Below, piece after piece: positions 1-12,658 of a stretch of 64,000 bases of DNA. Each line of letters opens with the position of its first letter. The first letter of the stretch is position 1. The DNA comes from Gordius sp. MW1 (Eukaryota; Nematomorpha; Gordioida; Gordea; Gordiidae). The stretch spans positions 23,932,001 to 23,996,000 of the forward strand of contig OZ038526.1 in NCBI GenBank assembly GCA_964036665.1. Direction: 5' to 3'. The notes under the pieces were generated by a model that saw only the letters and a list, made by a program, of their open reading frames with translations, was not told where the DNA came from and did not search any database. A program made the position numbers and the translations under genes.

Positions 1-540
1 AACGGGCCCGGATTTAAAAAGGATGGCTTAAATGGCGAAGTATACCGGTGTAATGTGCGACAAAAAAATGCCAATATGGTTGAAGAGCAAAGCTTACAAA
101 TCCAGCGTAAGACCGGTGTTACTATATGGTAATGAAACATGGGCATTAAACACCACGGAAGGAAATCTATTACAAGCCACAGAGATGAGAATGATATGTT
201 GGAGCTTAGGGCATACTAAGCTCGACCATATGACAAAAATGGGTATTCGACCTATGGCGGACATGATTAATGAAAATCGGCTAAGGTGTTAAGGGCATAT
301 ACTAGGAAGAGACACGAATGACGTAAATCCAAAAGTATTGGACATGGAGGTACTGGGGAAGAGAGGAAGAGGACGACCCCGTGTCACAGGGAAAGAGCAA
401 GTCGATAAAGTAATGAAAACAAGAGATTAGTCAAGATATGGCATTCACCCGGTTAAGATGGAAGAAACTAATTAAAACAAACCCCACGACTGTGGGACCA
501 AATAACTGATAAAGAATAAGATAAAGATATCGTTATTGGG
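1..540 (+). pseudogene. LINE reverse transcriptase, C-terminal remnant
   Basis: Reading from about 32, the translation has the stretch KSSVRPVLLYGNETWAL followed by ATEMRM, RLRC.GHILGR and GKRGRGRPR. This order is typical of the region just downstream of the reverse-transcriptase core in many non-LTR retrotransposons. A stop codon at 289-291 replaces the aromatic residue expected in the RLRWYGH motif, and further stops follow near 430 and 470, so the copy is dead. The window begins inside the element, so the RT catalytic core and endonuclease are not visible. The LINE clade cannot be fixed from this tail alone. Confidence 0.75.
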
Positions 541-559
541 ATAACATATTATTTTTCAA

Positions 560-2340
560 TATTAAAGACTACCCCAAAATAGTGCACCCTCGTCAAAAAA
601 TAATAAAAAAGCGTGAGTCTGCTATTTAAGTGAAGGCGTAAAAACTGTAATACTCACCCAGTAAGTCAAGTGTTTGTGTTTAAAATGTATGAGCCGTAAA
701 ACAGGCTTCAAAAAATCGTTTGAACAGGGATATTATGTTAGCGAGGAAATTCGAGAAGACTCAACAAATCCATGTATATCATTGGACTTGGAGAGACAAC
801 ACATCTTGGACGATTTAAGGTTACGTCGGTCAAAAGTGTCGATAAGCGGCAAACAAAATCGATGGTCACATATGGGCTAAAACGAAAAACATTGCCAAAA
901 TTATACGAATCAAAATCACAATTTTAAACAAAGAGCGACGAATATTAATCACTGCTAAATTAAGTGGGGCCGTACTTCAAGACCACATAGAGGCCACGTG
1001 GGTATCAAGTGAATGCAAGAAGTAGCATGGGAATAATTGTGGCTTACTCTAGGCGACAACTTGCTAAGCATATTAAAAGGGTGCCGGAGTTGAAATTACA
1101 CCGCCGCGGCGGGGAAGAAAGAACCGGTGATAGAGTGCCAATTTAGCCATAGATTTTGGATTTAAGTACATTTATGGGTCCTTTTAGGGGTATATCATAC
1201 ATAATTATTGTAGACTATTGCTCAAAATGGTTAGAAGTGTATAAGTTAGAAGATACCACATCGACGAACATAATTAAAAAATTAGCTTATAGGTGGTCCG
1301 ATAGATTCTAGAACCCTCATTTTTTGAACAGATAACAAGCCACAAATCAAACGTCAGAAGTTACAAAAAAAGATGAGAGGGATTATGAGGAGCACCTATT
1401 ATCCTGCTTTTAACGGTTTGGCAAAAAGGATGTATGATTGATCAAAGGAACCATAATAAGAAAAGAGTATAAAATCTAAGCAGCTTTATGGAATCCATAG
1501 ACTAATAACACCATAGACTACCTAACTGCTGATTTTTACTATTAAAATCATTCAGACACCATGATAGCTGCCATATTGAAGGAAAAACTCAACCACAGGT
1601 ATATTTATACTTCTCTATCATATAATTTTAAGAAAATAAATAAAACTATTAGCTAAATTTTTAAATTTAAAAAAATAAGTAAAATAAAACAATAAATTAT
1701 GTTGACTTATATTGTTTGGTTACAATTTCTCATAAAATGGCGGTTTCTATCTTGCCGGCAGTCTATGGTTTTATTAATCTATGGGAAAATCACAGAACTA
1801 CAAAACACCCAGAAGCTAATAAAAGCCCACCCAAGGTGAGGCCAAAAATGCGGATGCGAATCGAATGGGAGATATTAAAGGATACGGTACCGCAGCAATG
1901 GATGGAGACCAAAAAACCGCCTAAGTCGACGTAAGAGACAAGGTTTGGGTACGCATGTTCTTAAAGCAAATGGGTGAAGGCACTATAACAACCAAGCATA
2001 GTAGTCACTCTTAAGATGCATGGGCTCAGGGAAGAAAGCACCACCGACACTTAACCAAGTAAGAAAATGGAAGAGCCTTAATTTGGCCACACTAAGAGAA
2101 GAAAACAGGTGGCCTCAAAAAACCACAAAAGAAGGTGAATCTGCGGTACAACAACAACCGGGCACAAATTCTCCTGGGGAACACATTTAAATCATGTTAA
2201 AAACGTCTAGTGAGGAACTTGGATACTAGCAGCATAGTCAGAAACCGTCAACGTTCCTAACGAATTTTGTCTTGAAAGGGGGCGGGGACTGTAGCGAGAT
2301 GATGGTAGCGGAGAGCTTGTGATAATGCCTCGGGTAATAA
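560..2340 (+). mobile_element. Decayed Gypsy-type LTR retrotransposon (RNase H/integrase end)
   Basis: This plus-strand segment parallels the minus-strand Gypsy element at 3013-7016. The linker before integrase (LKRKTLPKLYES at about 879) and the integrase segments with stops and frameshifts through 930-1480 match it. So do a later block at 1790-2040 (TTKHPEANKSP) and a G-rich polypurine tract near 2277-2290, followed by TGTAGCGAGATGATGG, which resembles the start of that element's LTR. A 288-bp MITE splits the integrase region at 1496-1783. No intact frame remains. The 3' LTR probably runs on past 2290 but is too diverged to bound; the following 2340-3012 shows nothing else I can identify. 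Confidence 0.65.
1496..1783. mobile_element. MITE with 23-bp terminal inverted repeats, nested in Gypsy remnant
   Basis: The left end CATAGACTAATAACACCATA is mirrored by the right end, whose reverse complement starts CATAGATTAATAAAACCATA. The 288-bp body matches a second copy at 44507-44786. Flanks TGGAATC and GGGAAAATC look like an eroded target duplication of a Gypsy integrase sequence, as judged from the intact counterpart near 3690. There is no coding capacity, so it must have been mobilised by another element's transposase. Confidence 0.75.
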
Positions 2341-3012
2341 TTAAATTACTGTTGCGATACGCGGAGATATAAACATCATGTAATAGGTGTAAATGTATGC
2401 GTATTTAAAGTATACTCTACGGTAATATATAGATTATGGTAACCAGCATATATCTTCGCAAGATCTAGTGTATAAATCATTGATTGGTCTTGCTTAATTA
2501 TGCCGCTCTTAGCAAGATGAAAATGGGAACTATAGCTGTTACCATATTATAACATTGTATACAAGGCTTAGGTTGTTAATGGATTACACATTGATTAATC
2601 TAGTAAATTACCATTTGAATTTTTCACATCTTCCTTATGGAACCTATAATAATGAAGCAAGCTCATAACTTCTAATATAGCGTAAAAATATTGAAGATTA
2701 AAAAATTGTGTCAGTGAACGCATGACTTGTCAGTAAAAGAAGCCCTAAAGAGTCGCAGGATAGGGTGTCCATATATACCATGGGTTTGATATCATATATA
2801 TTTTTATGAATCAATACAGAGAATCTTTTTATTAACATTGATAACAAATAAGTAACAGAAAATTCTTACAAGGGTTAAACGCTTATCAATTAAAAGTAAC
2901 TTATATTTTATATGAATAAATATATTTTTCATTAACCATAAACTTATGAATGTTTTTATCCCCATAACTTCATATCAATACCAAATTAGGGCGTCATGTT
3001 TATTATAGATCT

Positions 3013-3192
3013 TGTTAAGACTGGAAATATTATTTAATACACGTTACGAAGGGATACAATAATAGAAAGTAAGTAAATTGTGTATATCAAACGAATATAT
3101 AAGTTACAACTAATTAACGGTAATTTGATTGACAACACATCGGTAAATAACGTATCCCCGGAGGCACTTCGCACTCCAATTACCTCTCTACA
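3013..3192 (-). repeat. 3' LTR of Gypsy element 1
   Basis: About 180 bp, closely matching 6839-7016 over its full length with only scattered differences. It starts TG and ends CA in the sense direction and is preceded by a polypurine tract. Confidence 0.85.
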
Positions 3193-6100
3193 GTTCCCCC
3201 CCCCCTTAGCACAGACAAAATTCTTAAGAAATGCTGGCGGTTTCCGACTACGCTGCGGGTATCTAGGTTCTTCTCTAGGCGTTCCTGATTGGTTTGAATT
3301 TGTTCCCTTGTACCATTTGTTCCCTTGGAGCACTTGTTCCCGCTTCCCTTTCTGATGATATTCTTTGCGGCCATCCGTTCTCTTGTCCCAGTGTGGTCCA
3401 ATCCAGGATTTTCTGTTTCCTTACTTGATCCACGTGTCGGTGGTGCTTTCTTCCCTGCGTCCATACATCTTAGGAACGACTACCGTGCTTGGCTTTTATC
3501 GTGCATTTGCTTGGTCCCAAAAATATGCGTACCCTAACCAAGTCTCCTACGTTGAACATCCGCGGGTTCCCCGTCTCTAACCATTGTTGTTGTACGGTTT
3601 CCCTCAATACCTCCCATTCGGTTCGCATACGCCTTTAGCATCACCTCTGCTAGGCTTTTATTAGTTGTGGGGTGTTTTGTAGATTGGTAGTTTTCCAATC
3701 TACTTAGCCCTACCTCCGTCTCGTTTCTAATGATGGCTTCGTTAATTAATCGTACATACTTTTCTGCCAGACCGTTAGACGCAGGATGGTAAGGGGCTGT
3801 CCATCGCTGATTAATCCCTCTCATCTGGCAAAAATTCTGCAACTTCCGCCCTTTGAATTGCGGGCCATTATCTGATATTAACCATGGTGGATTTCCAAAT
3901 CTAGCAAACGTTTCGGCAAGTTTTTTTATAATGGTGGTCGATGTGGTGTCTTCTAATTTCAACACCTCTATCCATTTCGAGCTATTGGCCACCATCACCA
4001 GGTATGACTTACTCTTGAGAGGACCCATGATTTCGATATTTAATTGAACCCACGGTCTATGGCTAGGTTGACACTCTATCAACGGTGCCTTCTTCGCCGC
4101 CGCGGGAGTGTAATTGCAATTCCGGCACTCTTTCGCTACGCTTAATAAGTCATCGTCGATAATAGGCCACCATATATACTGCCACGCCACTTCTTGCATT
4201 CGCTTGATACCCACGTGGCCCCTATGTAGTCATTGGAGTACCGCTCCTCTCAACTTAGCCGGAATTAATATCCCTTAGTAAAATATTATGTTTTTTGCTT
4301 CATGTAACTTTAGCAGGTGTTTTTCGTAAGAGCGTTTTAGACCATAAGTGACCATTGTGTTTTGTTTACCTCTAATCCATTTTTTTAACTGACGTAGCCC
4401 CGGATCCCATGGTGTGTTGTCTCACCACGTCCAATGATATAAATGGATTTGTATCTGTAGAGAATTTTCCTCGCTAACCTGATAAGCGTGTTCGTTCGGT
4501 TCTCAGGACAAAAAATCTGCCGCATTTTCCGATCCCTTGTTGTACTCAGGCTTGGTCGTGTAGCATAACCATGAGCGCCCACCTAGTTTGACGTGGTGAC
4601 CATTGTTCCTTGCCCCTTTTGCTCTGATCAAATATATATACTAGCGGTCTATGATCCGTCATAATAGTAACGCTTCGTCCTTGTATATATTCATTGAAAT
4701 TTTTTAATCCATAAATTACCGCAAGCGCCTCTCGTTCGATCGTCGAATATTGGCTTTCGCTATAGTTTAGCGCTCTTGAAGCATAGGCCACCACTCTCCA
4801 ATTCTCCCCTGGTGTTCGTTGCTGTAAGATGGCCCTAACCCTGTACCAGAGGCATCTACGACCAGGCCAGTCTCCTAATCTCCATTAAAGTATGCCAGTA
4901 CAGGGGCTTTCGTAAGCGCGGACTTGATGGCTTCAAATGCGCCTTGTTGTTCTCCACCCCAGTGGTACGTCACGTTTTTTTTCATGAGTTTCTGAATCGG
5001 GTGCACGATTTTGGCGTACTCCTCAATGAACTTTGAAAAATTTGTTGTTAACCCAAGGAACGATTTTATTTCATTTTTGTTTGTTAAATTTTTCCACTGC
5101 TTGACTAAGTCGGCTTTATTGTCGTTGATTTAAATCCCCTTGTTACTTATTACGTATCCCAAAAATGTTACTTCCTTAGCCCACAAGATGCTCTTGGAAA
5201 TGTTTGGCACGAACCCCCACTTTCGTAACGTTTCTGGTACTTTAAGTAACCGCTCGTTGTGGATTTCTTCCGTTTCCACTGCAATTAGTATATCGTCAAT
5301 GTATACCGCTACCCCATCGCCTCCTAATATTTGATCCATAGTTTTTTGGAAAACAGCCGCAACACAATTTAAGCCAAAAGGCATCCGGTGAACTTTAAAC
5401 AAGCCCTTATACGTGAAGATAGTCAATCGTTGGCTCGTCTCTGGAACTAATTCAAGCTTTAGGTACCTTTTAATTAGGTCCAGCTTAGTAAAACAACACG
5501 CGTTATCGAGCTTATTTAACAAATCGCCGATTTTGGGTAAGGGGTACAACAAACCTTATGCCTATTTATTTTAAACCGGTAATCTATGCATAATCGTAAG
5601 CTCCCATCGCTTTTTTTACGGGTACCACTGGACTGGCCCATCTTGAAAAATCGATTGGTTCTATCACCCCGTCTCTGACCCATTTATTCAGCTCTTTTTC
5701 TACTTCTTTATTCCACGCCATCGGCACCCTTCGTGCGGGGATAAATACGGGGTCTATGCCCTCGTTTAACGGTACTTCCACCGTTATTCTTTTGACTGCT
5801 TTTGGGAATTCGGTTAGCTTGTCATCCCATTGCTTCATCACGTGCTGGATCGCGGACTTGATATCCTTAGGTCTTTCCACGTAATTGACCGCGAACCGTT
5901 CCGCCGCAGCTCTCGAGTTCCAATGAATTCGTCGCCAAATTTCGGGCTCGAATTCTTGGATCCAATCGATCCCGCACAACGGCGGCCCAGCTACGTCAGC
6001 TAACAATAACGACAGCTGTTTTCTCGCGTTACCCATTCGGACATCGGCTTGCACCTTGGCTACGATCTTTATTTCCTCGTGGCAGTACGCGTACCCCGTC

Positions 6101-6838
6101 ATGACGGGCTCCTTGTTGCGTGGGATCTCCTTCGCCCATCTTCGCGCCAGTATTATCGAAACCGTAGCACCCGTATCGAAGATACATTAAAACAATTCGT
6201 TATTAATATATATATATCTGTTAACACATCTAAAGCATGGTTTAACCTGGGAATCCGGACCGGCCCAGGCCACGTTTCTCGTCTCGCCACTAAGCTCCAC
6301 GCCTCTTCGGACCCGTCCTGCAAGCTGCTTATCCCCCCATTTATCGTCTCGGCCGTTATCGCCAGCTCTCGTAGGCGGTCCCATTTTATGTCATTTTCTG
6401 CCAACAGCCTTGCCTGTAAGCCTTTATCGCGTAATCCTATAATAAATTGGTCAACCTGTTCTGCAATTCTTCGTTCTCAAACTTGCAGCTGTTAGCTCCA
6501 GCCTTGAGTCTATTTGCGTACGCGTCTATCGTATCTCCCTGGCCTTGCCGAACCTTTGATTCATACCTCTTTGCCCTCACGCCTGAATTCCTCTGGAATA
6601 ATTTTCTTAGCCGATTTTTAGCATCTTCATATGTAAACACTGTCAAATCTTGAGGTCTATAGTCCTCTAATATTAATTAAAATGCCTTTCCCTCGAGGCT
6701 GGTTAATAGTAGAGCCGCTTTTTGCTCGTCTGTCTCAGGCTTTTTGCTCCTTAGAAATAGCTCAAATTGTGTTGTAAAAGCGTCGACGTTATTTTATACT
6801 TCTGCATCTCCGCGTTGATTTCTGCTTCACGTCGCCAC
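3193..6838 (-). pseudogene. Gypsy gag-pol polyprotein, interrupted
   Basis: From right to left on the minus strand: a gag fragment at 6646-6437 (KSKVRQGQGDT-type capsid end) and an aspartic protease at about 6190-6150 with FDTGATVS. RT follows at 5552-5130 with the active site YIDD, then RNase H at 4794-4546 with TDHRPL. Integrase lies at 4214-3534 with a CRNC half of the zinc domain, SDNGPQF, and HPASNGLAEK for the DDE core. The first catalytic acidic position reads IEIMGP where related integrases usually have an Asp. A basic tail continues to about 3180. Stops and frame changes separate these blocks, for example near 5555, 5128, 4545 and 4384. Domains are assigned from motifs seen; activity is not expected. 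Confidence 0.85.
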
Positions 6839-7016
6839 TGTTAAGACTGGGAATATTATTTAATACAGTTACGAAGGGATACAAAAAAGAAAGTAAGTAA
6901 ATCGTGTATATCAAACGAATATATAAGTTACAACCAATTAACGGTAATTTGATTGACAACACATCGGTAAATAACATATTCCCGAAGGCACTTCGTACTC
7001 CAATTATCTCTCTACA
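6839..7016 (-). repeat. 5' LTR of Gypsy element 1
   Basis: 178 bp, partner of 3013-3192. A candidate primer binding site lies immediately inside, at about 6838-6825 on the minus strand. Confidence 0.85.
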
Positions 7017-8417
7017 AATCTGCTCTCATTTTTTGGCGGATTTGTTTATATTTCTCAGATGACATAAATATGCTAAACAACACTAGTAGCTAAATAATGA
7101 TCTCATTTGTTCATTAGGTGTTGATGCAAATAAAAAATAAATAAAAATAGTTCAATGTCTACAATGACACCAGTCGAGACCAAAAAAGCTAATCTTTTAA
7201 TTGTTAAGAATTCAATGTATAAAACATACCGCAACTTTACAAGTTTTGCATTAATAACATAGTACATAATTAACACCTTGAAAAGCGAGGTTGCAGATTT
7301 ACACATTTTTATTGTTTTTATAATATTCTAATGAATGGCATGGAAAGCATAAAATAAATGTCTCCAAAAAAATAAAAACTGGTCATATTCTCCCACATTA
7401 TTGAAAAACAAATAGCCATTAGTCATATAATAAAACAAAATTTAATATAGGGGCCGTAATCCAAGAATGCTTAATCTGAAATTATCGATAGAGGGGTAAG
7501 GGATATTAAATAGGGTTGGATGATGTAAGGATGGCTTAACTAAGCTTCGTGCCCTATAAAGTAATTTTAAAAAGTTATTTCAAAGACACAATGATTACTA
7601 CAGGAAAAAACCTTTTTATATAAATTTATAAATTACACGGACGATTCTGACAAAACGAATGGCTAAAAAAATTAATTGTATATAATTTAGTTTTGAAAGA
7701 AATCATGATCATCAGGAGAAGCAACGCCCTGTTATAGTACTTGATAAAAACTTTATCTATGCTTGACATTAAGAGGTTATTATTTTGCTGATTTAATGAT
7801 GTTTATATAATTCTTTTTTTATCACCTTATGTTCCATAATTCCGTAACATTAGCTTTATTGGTAATTCTTACATTTTTTATTAATTTTTCATTGGAATAC
7901 ATTCAGAGTTGAGTTTCCCATTAATTTTGAGTGTAGATAATGTAGTTGTTGTTGAATATGTAACAAAGCTTGAAACAGTTTGAATAGAATAATTCAATCA
8001 ACTAGTTGGATTACAATATTCTCATTGATAACCGGTTTAATTATTAATCTGATGATATAAATTAAAATCCATCAGATAGTAATTATATATTGTCAGAGAC
8101 TTTTTAATCTTCCTAGATAGCTGGTTCACCAAGTAAGTCCCGTAGATAATTTGCCTTAAAATAATACGACTAATGCCGCTACTGTGAAAATTTTTATCAA
8201 GCAGGTCAAAATTAATAAATATTCATATTTACTTGAAGAGCATAAACCAAATTTTATAATGATTTTACATTGGTGATCTTTAATTTTCCGCTTCATGTAT
8301 TCACCACTATGATTCACCACTTGTGGTATCAGATACTCATTGTCATCTATAGCAGTAAGTTCAGATATTGTAAATTTTGGGAAATTCTATAGTTTAATTT
8401 TTAATTATGATTACGTA
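7017..8417. other. AT-rich spacer upstream of Rheb
   Basis: About 1.4 kb with no open frame or repeat that I can identify. It should hold the Rheb promoter and 5' UTR, but I cannot point to a specific element. Confidence 0.4.
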
Positions 8418-9462
8418 ATGCCTATTAAGACGCGAAAAGTTTGCTTATTAGGATTTAGATCTGTTGGTATTAATATTTATTTTGAGCCAAACATTTTCTT
8501 ATATTAGGTAAATCATCTTTAACCCTTCAATATTTAGATGGAAAATTTTTAAAATCCTATGATCCTACAATCGAAAATAGTAAAAATATGAATATCGACT
8601 ATAAACCAATTAAGCTTACACATTGGCCATAAAAGTTAAAGGGCAAGAATATGAAATGAGATTAGTGGATACTGCTGGACAAGTTTTTATTATGCAATAT
8701 TAAATAAGGTTTAGGATGAATTAAGCATCCTTCCACAAGCCTATTTTATTGGGATGCATGGCTATATAATTGTATACTCAATAACATCACAAAGGAGGTA
8801 ATATATCAAAAATAGCTATTAATGTTTAGCTATGAGGTTGCAATCAAAATATATGAAAAAATTCTGGAAATGACTGGGAAAGAATTGTAAAATAATTTGT
8901 AAATGTTTTTATTGATTTAAGAAAAAAATCTTCAGGCAGTATCAATTCAGCTATAAATTCTAGACCCAAAATAACAAAACGATTGTAATACCTGAACTTT
9001 TTTTAAATGTTACCTTTCTGTTTAGAATTCCTATTGTCCTTGTAGGGAATAAAATGGATCTTCAAGCAGACAGGTATAATGTATGCAAACTTGCAATATA
9101 CATTTTTCTTAGGGTGATCCCTACTGAAATGGGTCAAGAATTGGCAAATTCTTGGGGTGCTGCATTTTTTGAGACATCAGCTAAAGAGAATGAAGTATTT
9201 ACATGTGATGTATGAACGTTTAATATTTAATTTCATTCTGATTTATTTAAACATGCTTTAATTGTTTTTATGAATATGGTGCATACAAATTTCTTTAAAA
9301 TTCTTACTTTATAATACTTACGCACAATTTACAATTTCATTCTCATATAATATAAATGCAACATAATTACAGAATGTTGGAGAAATTTTTGAATCAATCA
9401 TTACTGAAATTGAGAGGGGGGATGAAAATACACCTGTAAAAAACAATTGCATGATTGCTTAA
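8418..9462 (+). CDS. RHEB: Rheb-type small GTPase, 8 exons with very short introns
   Basis: Exons 8418-8466, 8508-8579, 8615-8682, 8715-8797, 8830-8886, 9026-9073, 9113-9194 and 9373-9462 join to 182 codons plus TAA, with all phases closing and all introns GT-AG. Rheb activates TORC1 at endomembranes when GTP-bound. Seen: G1 loop GFRSVGKSS at residues 12-20, with the Arg at the Ras Gly12 position that marks Rheb. Also seen are switch I YDPTIENTY (34-42), DTAGQDE (59-65), GNKMDL (117-122), ETSAKEN (146-152) and a terminal CMIA (179-182), a CaaX box expected to be farnesylated. Family length is about 184 aa, so it looks complete. Five introns are 32-41 nt; the others are 139 and 178 nt. No frame-breaking change was found, so I treat it as a live gene. 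Confidence 0.95.
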
Positions 9463-9491
9463 AACTTGCAGATTTATATGATATTTGTACA

Positions 9492-9497
9492 ATTAAA
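9492..9497 (+). promoter_or_regulatory. Candidate polyadenylation signal of Rheb
   Basis: ATTAAA lies 30 nt after the Rheb stop codon. It is a common variant signal, but the downstream context was not tested. Confidence 0.35.
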
Positions 9498-11633
9498 AGC
9501 CATTGTTATTAGTCATCAAATGGCAATTTTTTCCATATAATTTCTGATCTTTTGATTATTAATGTACATATTATAATTTGTGTGAAATATGACTATATTT
9601 ATATCAGTATTTATATAAAAGGCTTTAAACTGCTATTTATGCTATGATTTTCGTTTCTAGATACATAAATTTGAGATGTTTATCAATTGATTTTAAATAC
9701 ATTGATCAAAAAATACAAATGTACTAATACACTCCTGGATTTAAGAAAAATTTGCCTCTAAAAATTTCTTGACAAAGGAAAACACATATTAAATCTAAAA
9801 GACAAAAAATTTTAGTTAGCCTATCTGCCAATGGTTTTTGGCCATGGGTTTACAAAAAGATAATAAAGAGATACTTACTGAGGGTTACTTTTCAATTATT
9901 TAGTCAAAAGACCCTATGAATTTTGTTGAAATTTTTCATTTTAAAATTTAATGTATTAAATCAACGCTAATCAGTAGTACTGATTAAATTTGAGGTCAAA
10001 ATCCGAATTATGGTACCTTATTTGGTACATTGCCTCTCATTGAGATCAAATATATTACATTGAATTTTGAATCTTATTTATTTTTTATATTAAATTTCTT
10101 TAAAGCTTTTCCACAATGGACAAACTAGATCCTTTCGGTTGTAATACCCCTTTGACTCTTAATTTTGGATGTTTATATAGATTTGACAAAGGGCATATAT
10201 GCATCAAGAACTATTTGTTCCCCCCTTTTTTAAGGCTATTAAACCACTTAGATTAGATCAATTATAAATGTGACCTTAAATTATACGTATGGTACCTTGA
10301 TAAATACTTATTTATCAGGCATTAAGGAAGAGCTGGCCAATTAAATATCACCAATGAATATTATTTAAGTTTTACCTAACATAAAATGATGCGAAATATA
10401 TACTAATTGTAAATCTGACACTGACCACCCTTTTTGGGCCCTGAAAAGAAAAGCTTTCTTCTAAGATCTCCAGCTGTTCAGAATGGATAAGTACATAACA
10501 GCTCAGGCCCGCTTATTGTGCTTTTGTAGGAAGAAATTACTTTCATATTACGAAATTTTTAGTTTCTTCCGCTCCACAAGTGCTTTTTTATTTACACAAA
10601 TTTTACATAATTTTAAAACTTATGTCAACAAATCCACTCTTAATCTTCAGATACTACTCTTCCCTCCTTCCCTTTTATTCCCGCCCTCATATCTAGCCAA
10701 GCATACAAAGAGGGCGCGGAGTGGAGGAGATGAAAAGAGAGTAAGAGCTTGTCTTAATATCGGATTCAGATTCAAATCGAGCGAAATTATTATCATTGTC
10801 TAAATATCCGATTCAATTTCCTGGGTCAAACTTAATTATTATTATTTTGTTTTTTGATATATTAAAACCATTTTTTGTTTATTTCAACTCTTGAGATTCA
10901 ATCCAAACTTTGCTGATACCTAAAAATATAAACATACAACATTTAAGCTTACGAAAAATTTTGCATCTTACAATCGCTGTTTTACTGGGGAGCAGAAGAA
11001 TTTGCCAGTGGCGCATTACTCATTTAGTTCGAGGAAAGGTAATACCATCGTAGTCGAGTCCAGGGTTACCTGTCGTGAAGTTCATTTCTACCAGGTGATT
11101 ATGGAGGAGTGGCTTATTATTTTCAGCCAATTTTTGATTACTCTGGCTAATTAGTTTAGTTTTTTAGATACCAGCTTGTTGGTACGTGACTATATTTGAA
11201 CAAATCAAGGAAAGGATCGCAGACGAGACATGTCCCGTTAACCCGAAAAATACGTGCGAGCCCAATTAAATACTTCGAAGAAAACGTTCAATTTTGTTGG
11301 ATACTTGTGTCCGAACACGCTACCTGAAGAAAAGTGTCGAAAACTCGGGTCCCAAAACCCTGCTGAGAGAGGTCAGCATCAGTGTTGGAGGAGATCTTGA
11401 ATAGGATGGTGTCGTGAATAAATTTTTCCTCCCCCCCCCCCTCTTTCTAGAATTAAAGCGTTATTGTTAATGTCGAGATATTTAATTGTTGTGGTAAACT
11501 CTATCTCAGATATATTTGCACTAGGAAATTTATCCGCATTTTCATGTTCGATGAAAAATAAATCGACGATGTTAAATACTTACATTGATAAAATACAAGA
11601 GCATGTATTGTTGAATTTTAAATATTTTAGAAG
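9498..11633. other. AT-rich spacer with a partial Harbinger-like MITE
   Basis: No gene is visible. From about 10747 to 10985 the sequence (GCTTGTCTTAATATCGGATT onward) matches the left end and internal part of the TAA-flanked MITE at 23593-24088, but lacks its right terminus, so it is a truncated copy. The rest is unassigned. Confidence 0.5.
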
Positions 11634-11658
11634 CATAGGCGTAGCCAGGATTGCCTCA

Positions 11659-11682
11659 GGGGGGGGGGGGGGGGGGGGGGGG
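11659..11682 (+). repeat. 24-base poly-G tract
   Basis: Uninterrupted G run just inside the left end of the hAT-type element. It could adopt G-quadruplex structure and is a likely place for sequencing-length error. Confidence 0.9.
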
Positions 11683-12073
11683 TTCCAAAAAAAAATTTAA
11701 ATGGTACTATTAAACAAAAATTTATAAAGCTTATATACAGTAGTGACGGAGGTAGGACCATCTAATTAGGAGGGGGGGGGGGAATTTTGTGTCAAAGAAT
11801 TTCGATTAAAAAAAAACTTATTAAAATTATATAAATTCAATATATACGATGAGCTTTTGGTCAAAAATGCGGTAATAATATTTTCAGAGACGCAAATTGC
11901 AAAGAGCTCTTTCCAATTTTTCTGTTTGCGCTAATTAGGGCCATGCGCTAATTAGGGCCATTGTCTAGACTAAACACTTGCAGTGGCCTTTTAGGCTTAA
12001 ATTTCCCACCAGAACCAATAAGTGTCCCGCCCGACCCGCGCTAAAATTTGGCTAGTATCAGCATCTTCCTCGT

Positions 12074-12658
12074 TTAACCCTCGAGAGCATTCGTGGGACA
12101 CCACGGACCCCTCTATAGTTATAAACTTAAATATAAAACGCGTTTAAAGACGAATTGATCTGGCCTTTTCAGTAGTCTAATATTTTACCAAGAACTAAAT
12201 TTGGGGAAAATTTTATAACTTTTGGCCCACTACTTTTTAAAATATAGCGTCTTTTTGGCCACAGGAATCCTGTGTACCTCACGAATAAATGTTTGTATTT
12301 TTTTTATATCATTATATGTTTGTGCAATTATATTTTTCCGACTTTCTTTTAATAAAAAATCATTTAATTTTGGTTCATTTTATGGTATATGATGTTAAGA
12401 GGTAAAATGAGACGAGGCATTGAAATTAAAAAAAATAAAAATATGACTTCAGAAAAATGTTAATAATTTTTGTCATATTGTTTAATTATTTATCATAATT
12501 TATAGCATCAATTAAGAGTCCTTTACAAACATATATTCAAAATCTGAGATAATTTCAACTAATAGTTCGATAGTTATAGAAAAGTTTAAAAAAAAGGGGC
12601 AAAATATACCCCACGAATGCTCTCGCGTTCAGGTTTTTCAGTAATGCTCGAGGGTTAA
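12074..12658. mobile_element. piggyBac-type MITE (TTAA target), nested
   Basis: The element is bounded by TTAA on both sides, with ends starting CCCTCGAG. At the left end, GAGAGCATTCGTGGG follows the terminus directly. At the right end the same block (as reverse complement) sits about 25 nt further in, behind a spacer. Asymmetric placement of an internal repeat, a TTAA target and a CCC start are the hallmarks of piggyBac ends. The 585-bp body has no transposase frame. Confidence 0.75.

Larger units (their letters stand above)
3013..7016 (-). mobile_element. Gypsy-type LTR retrotransposon, near full length but broken
   Basis: Two matching terminal repeats (3013-3192 and 6839-7016) enclose about 3.65 kb whose minus-strand translation gives gag, protease, RT, RNase H and integrase in Gypsy order. 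LTRs read TGTAGAGAG...TCTTAACA in the sense direction. The flanks GATCT (left) and AATCT (right) suggest a 5-bp target duplication with one change. Directly inside the 5' LTR is TGGCGACGTGAAG, a plausible primer binding site, and a C/G run at 3194-3205 is the polypurine tract next to the 3' LTR. Several frameshifts and stops interrupt the polyprotein, so the copy is not functional as it stands. Confidence 0.85.

Noticed and set aside
3034-3580. Plus-strand frames over the Gypsy 1 LTR and tail as genes
   Set aside because: They are antisense to, or overlap, the retrotransposon polyprotein and LTR and have no motifs of their own.
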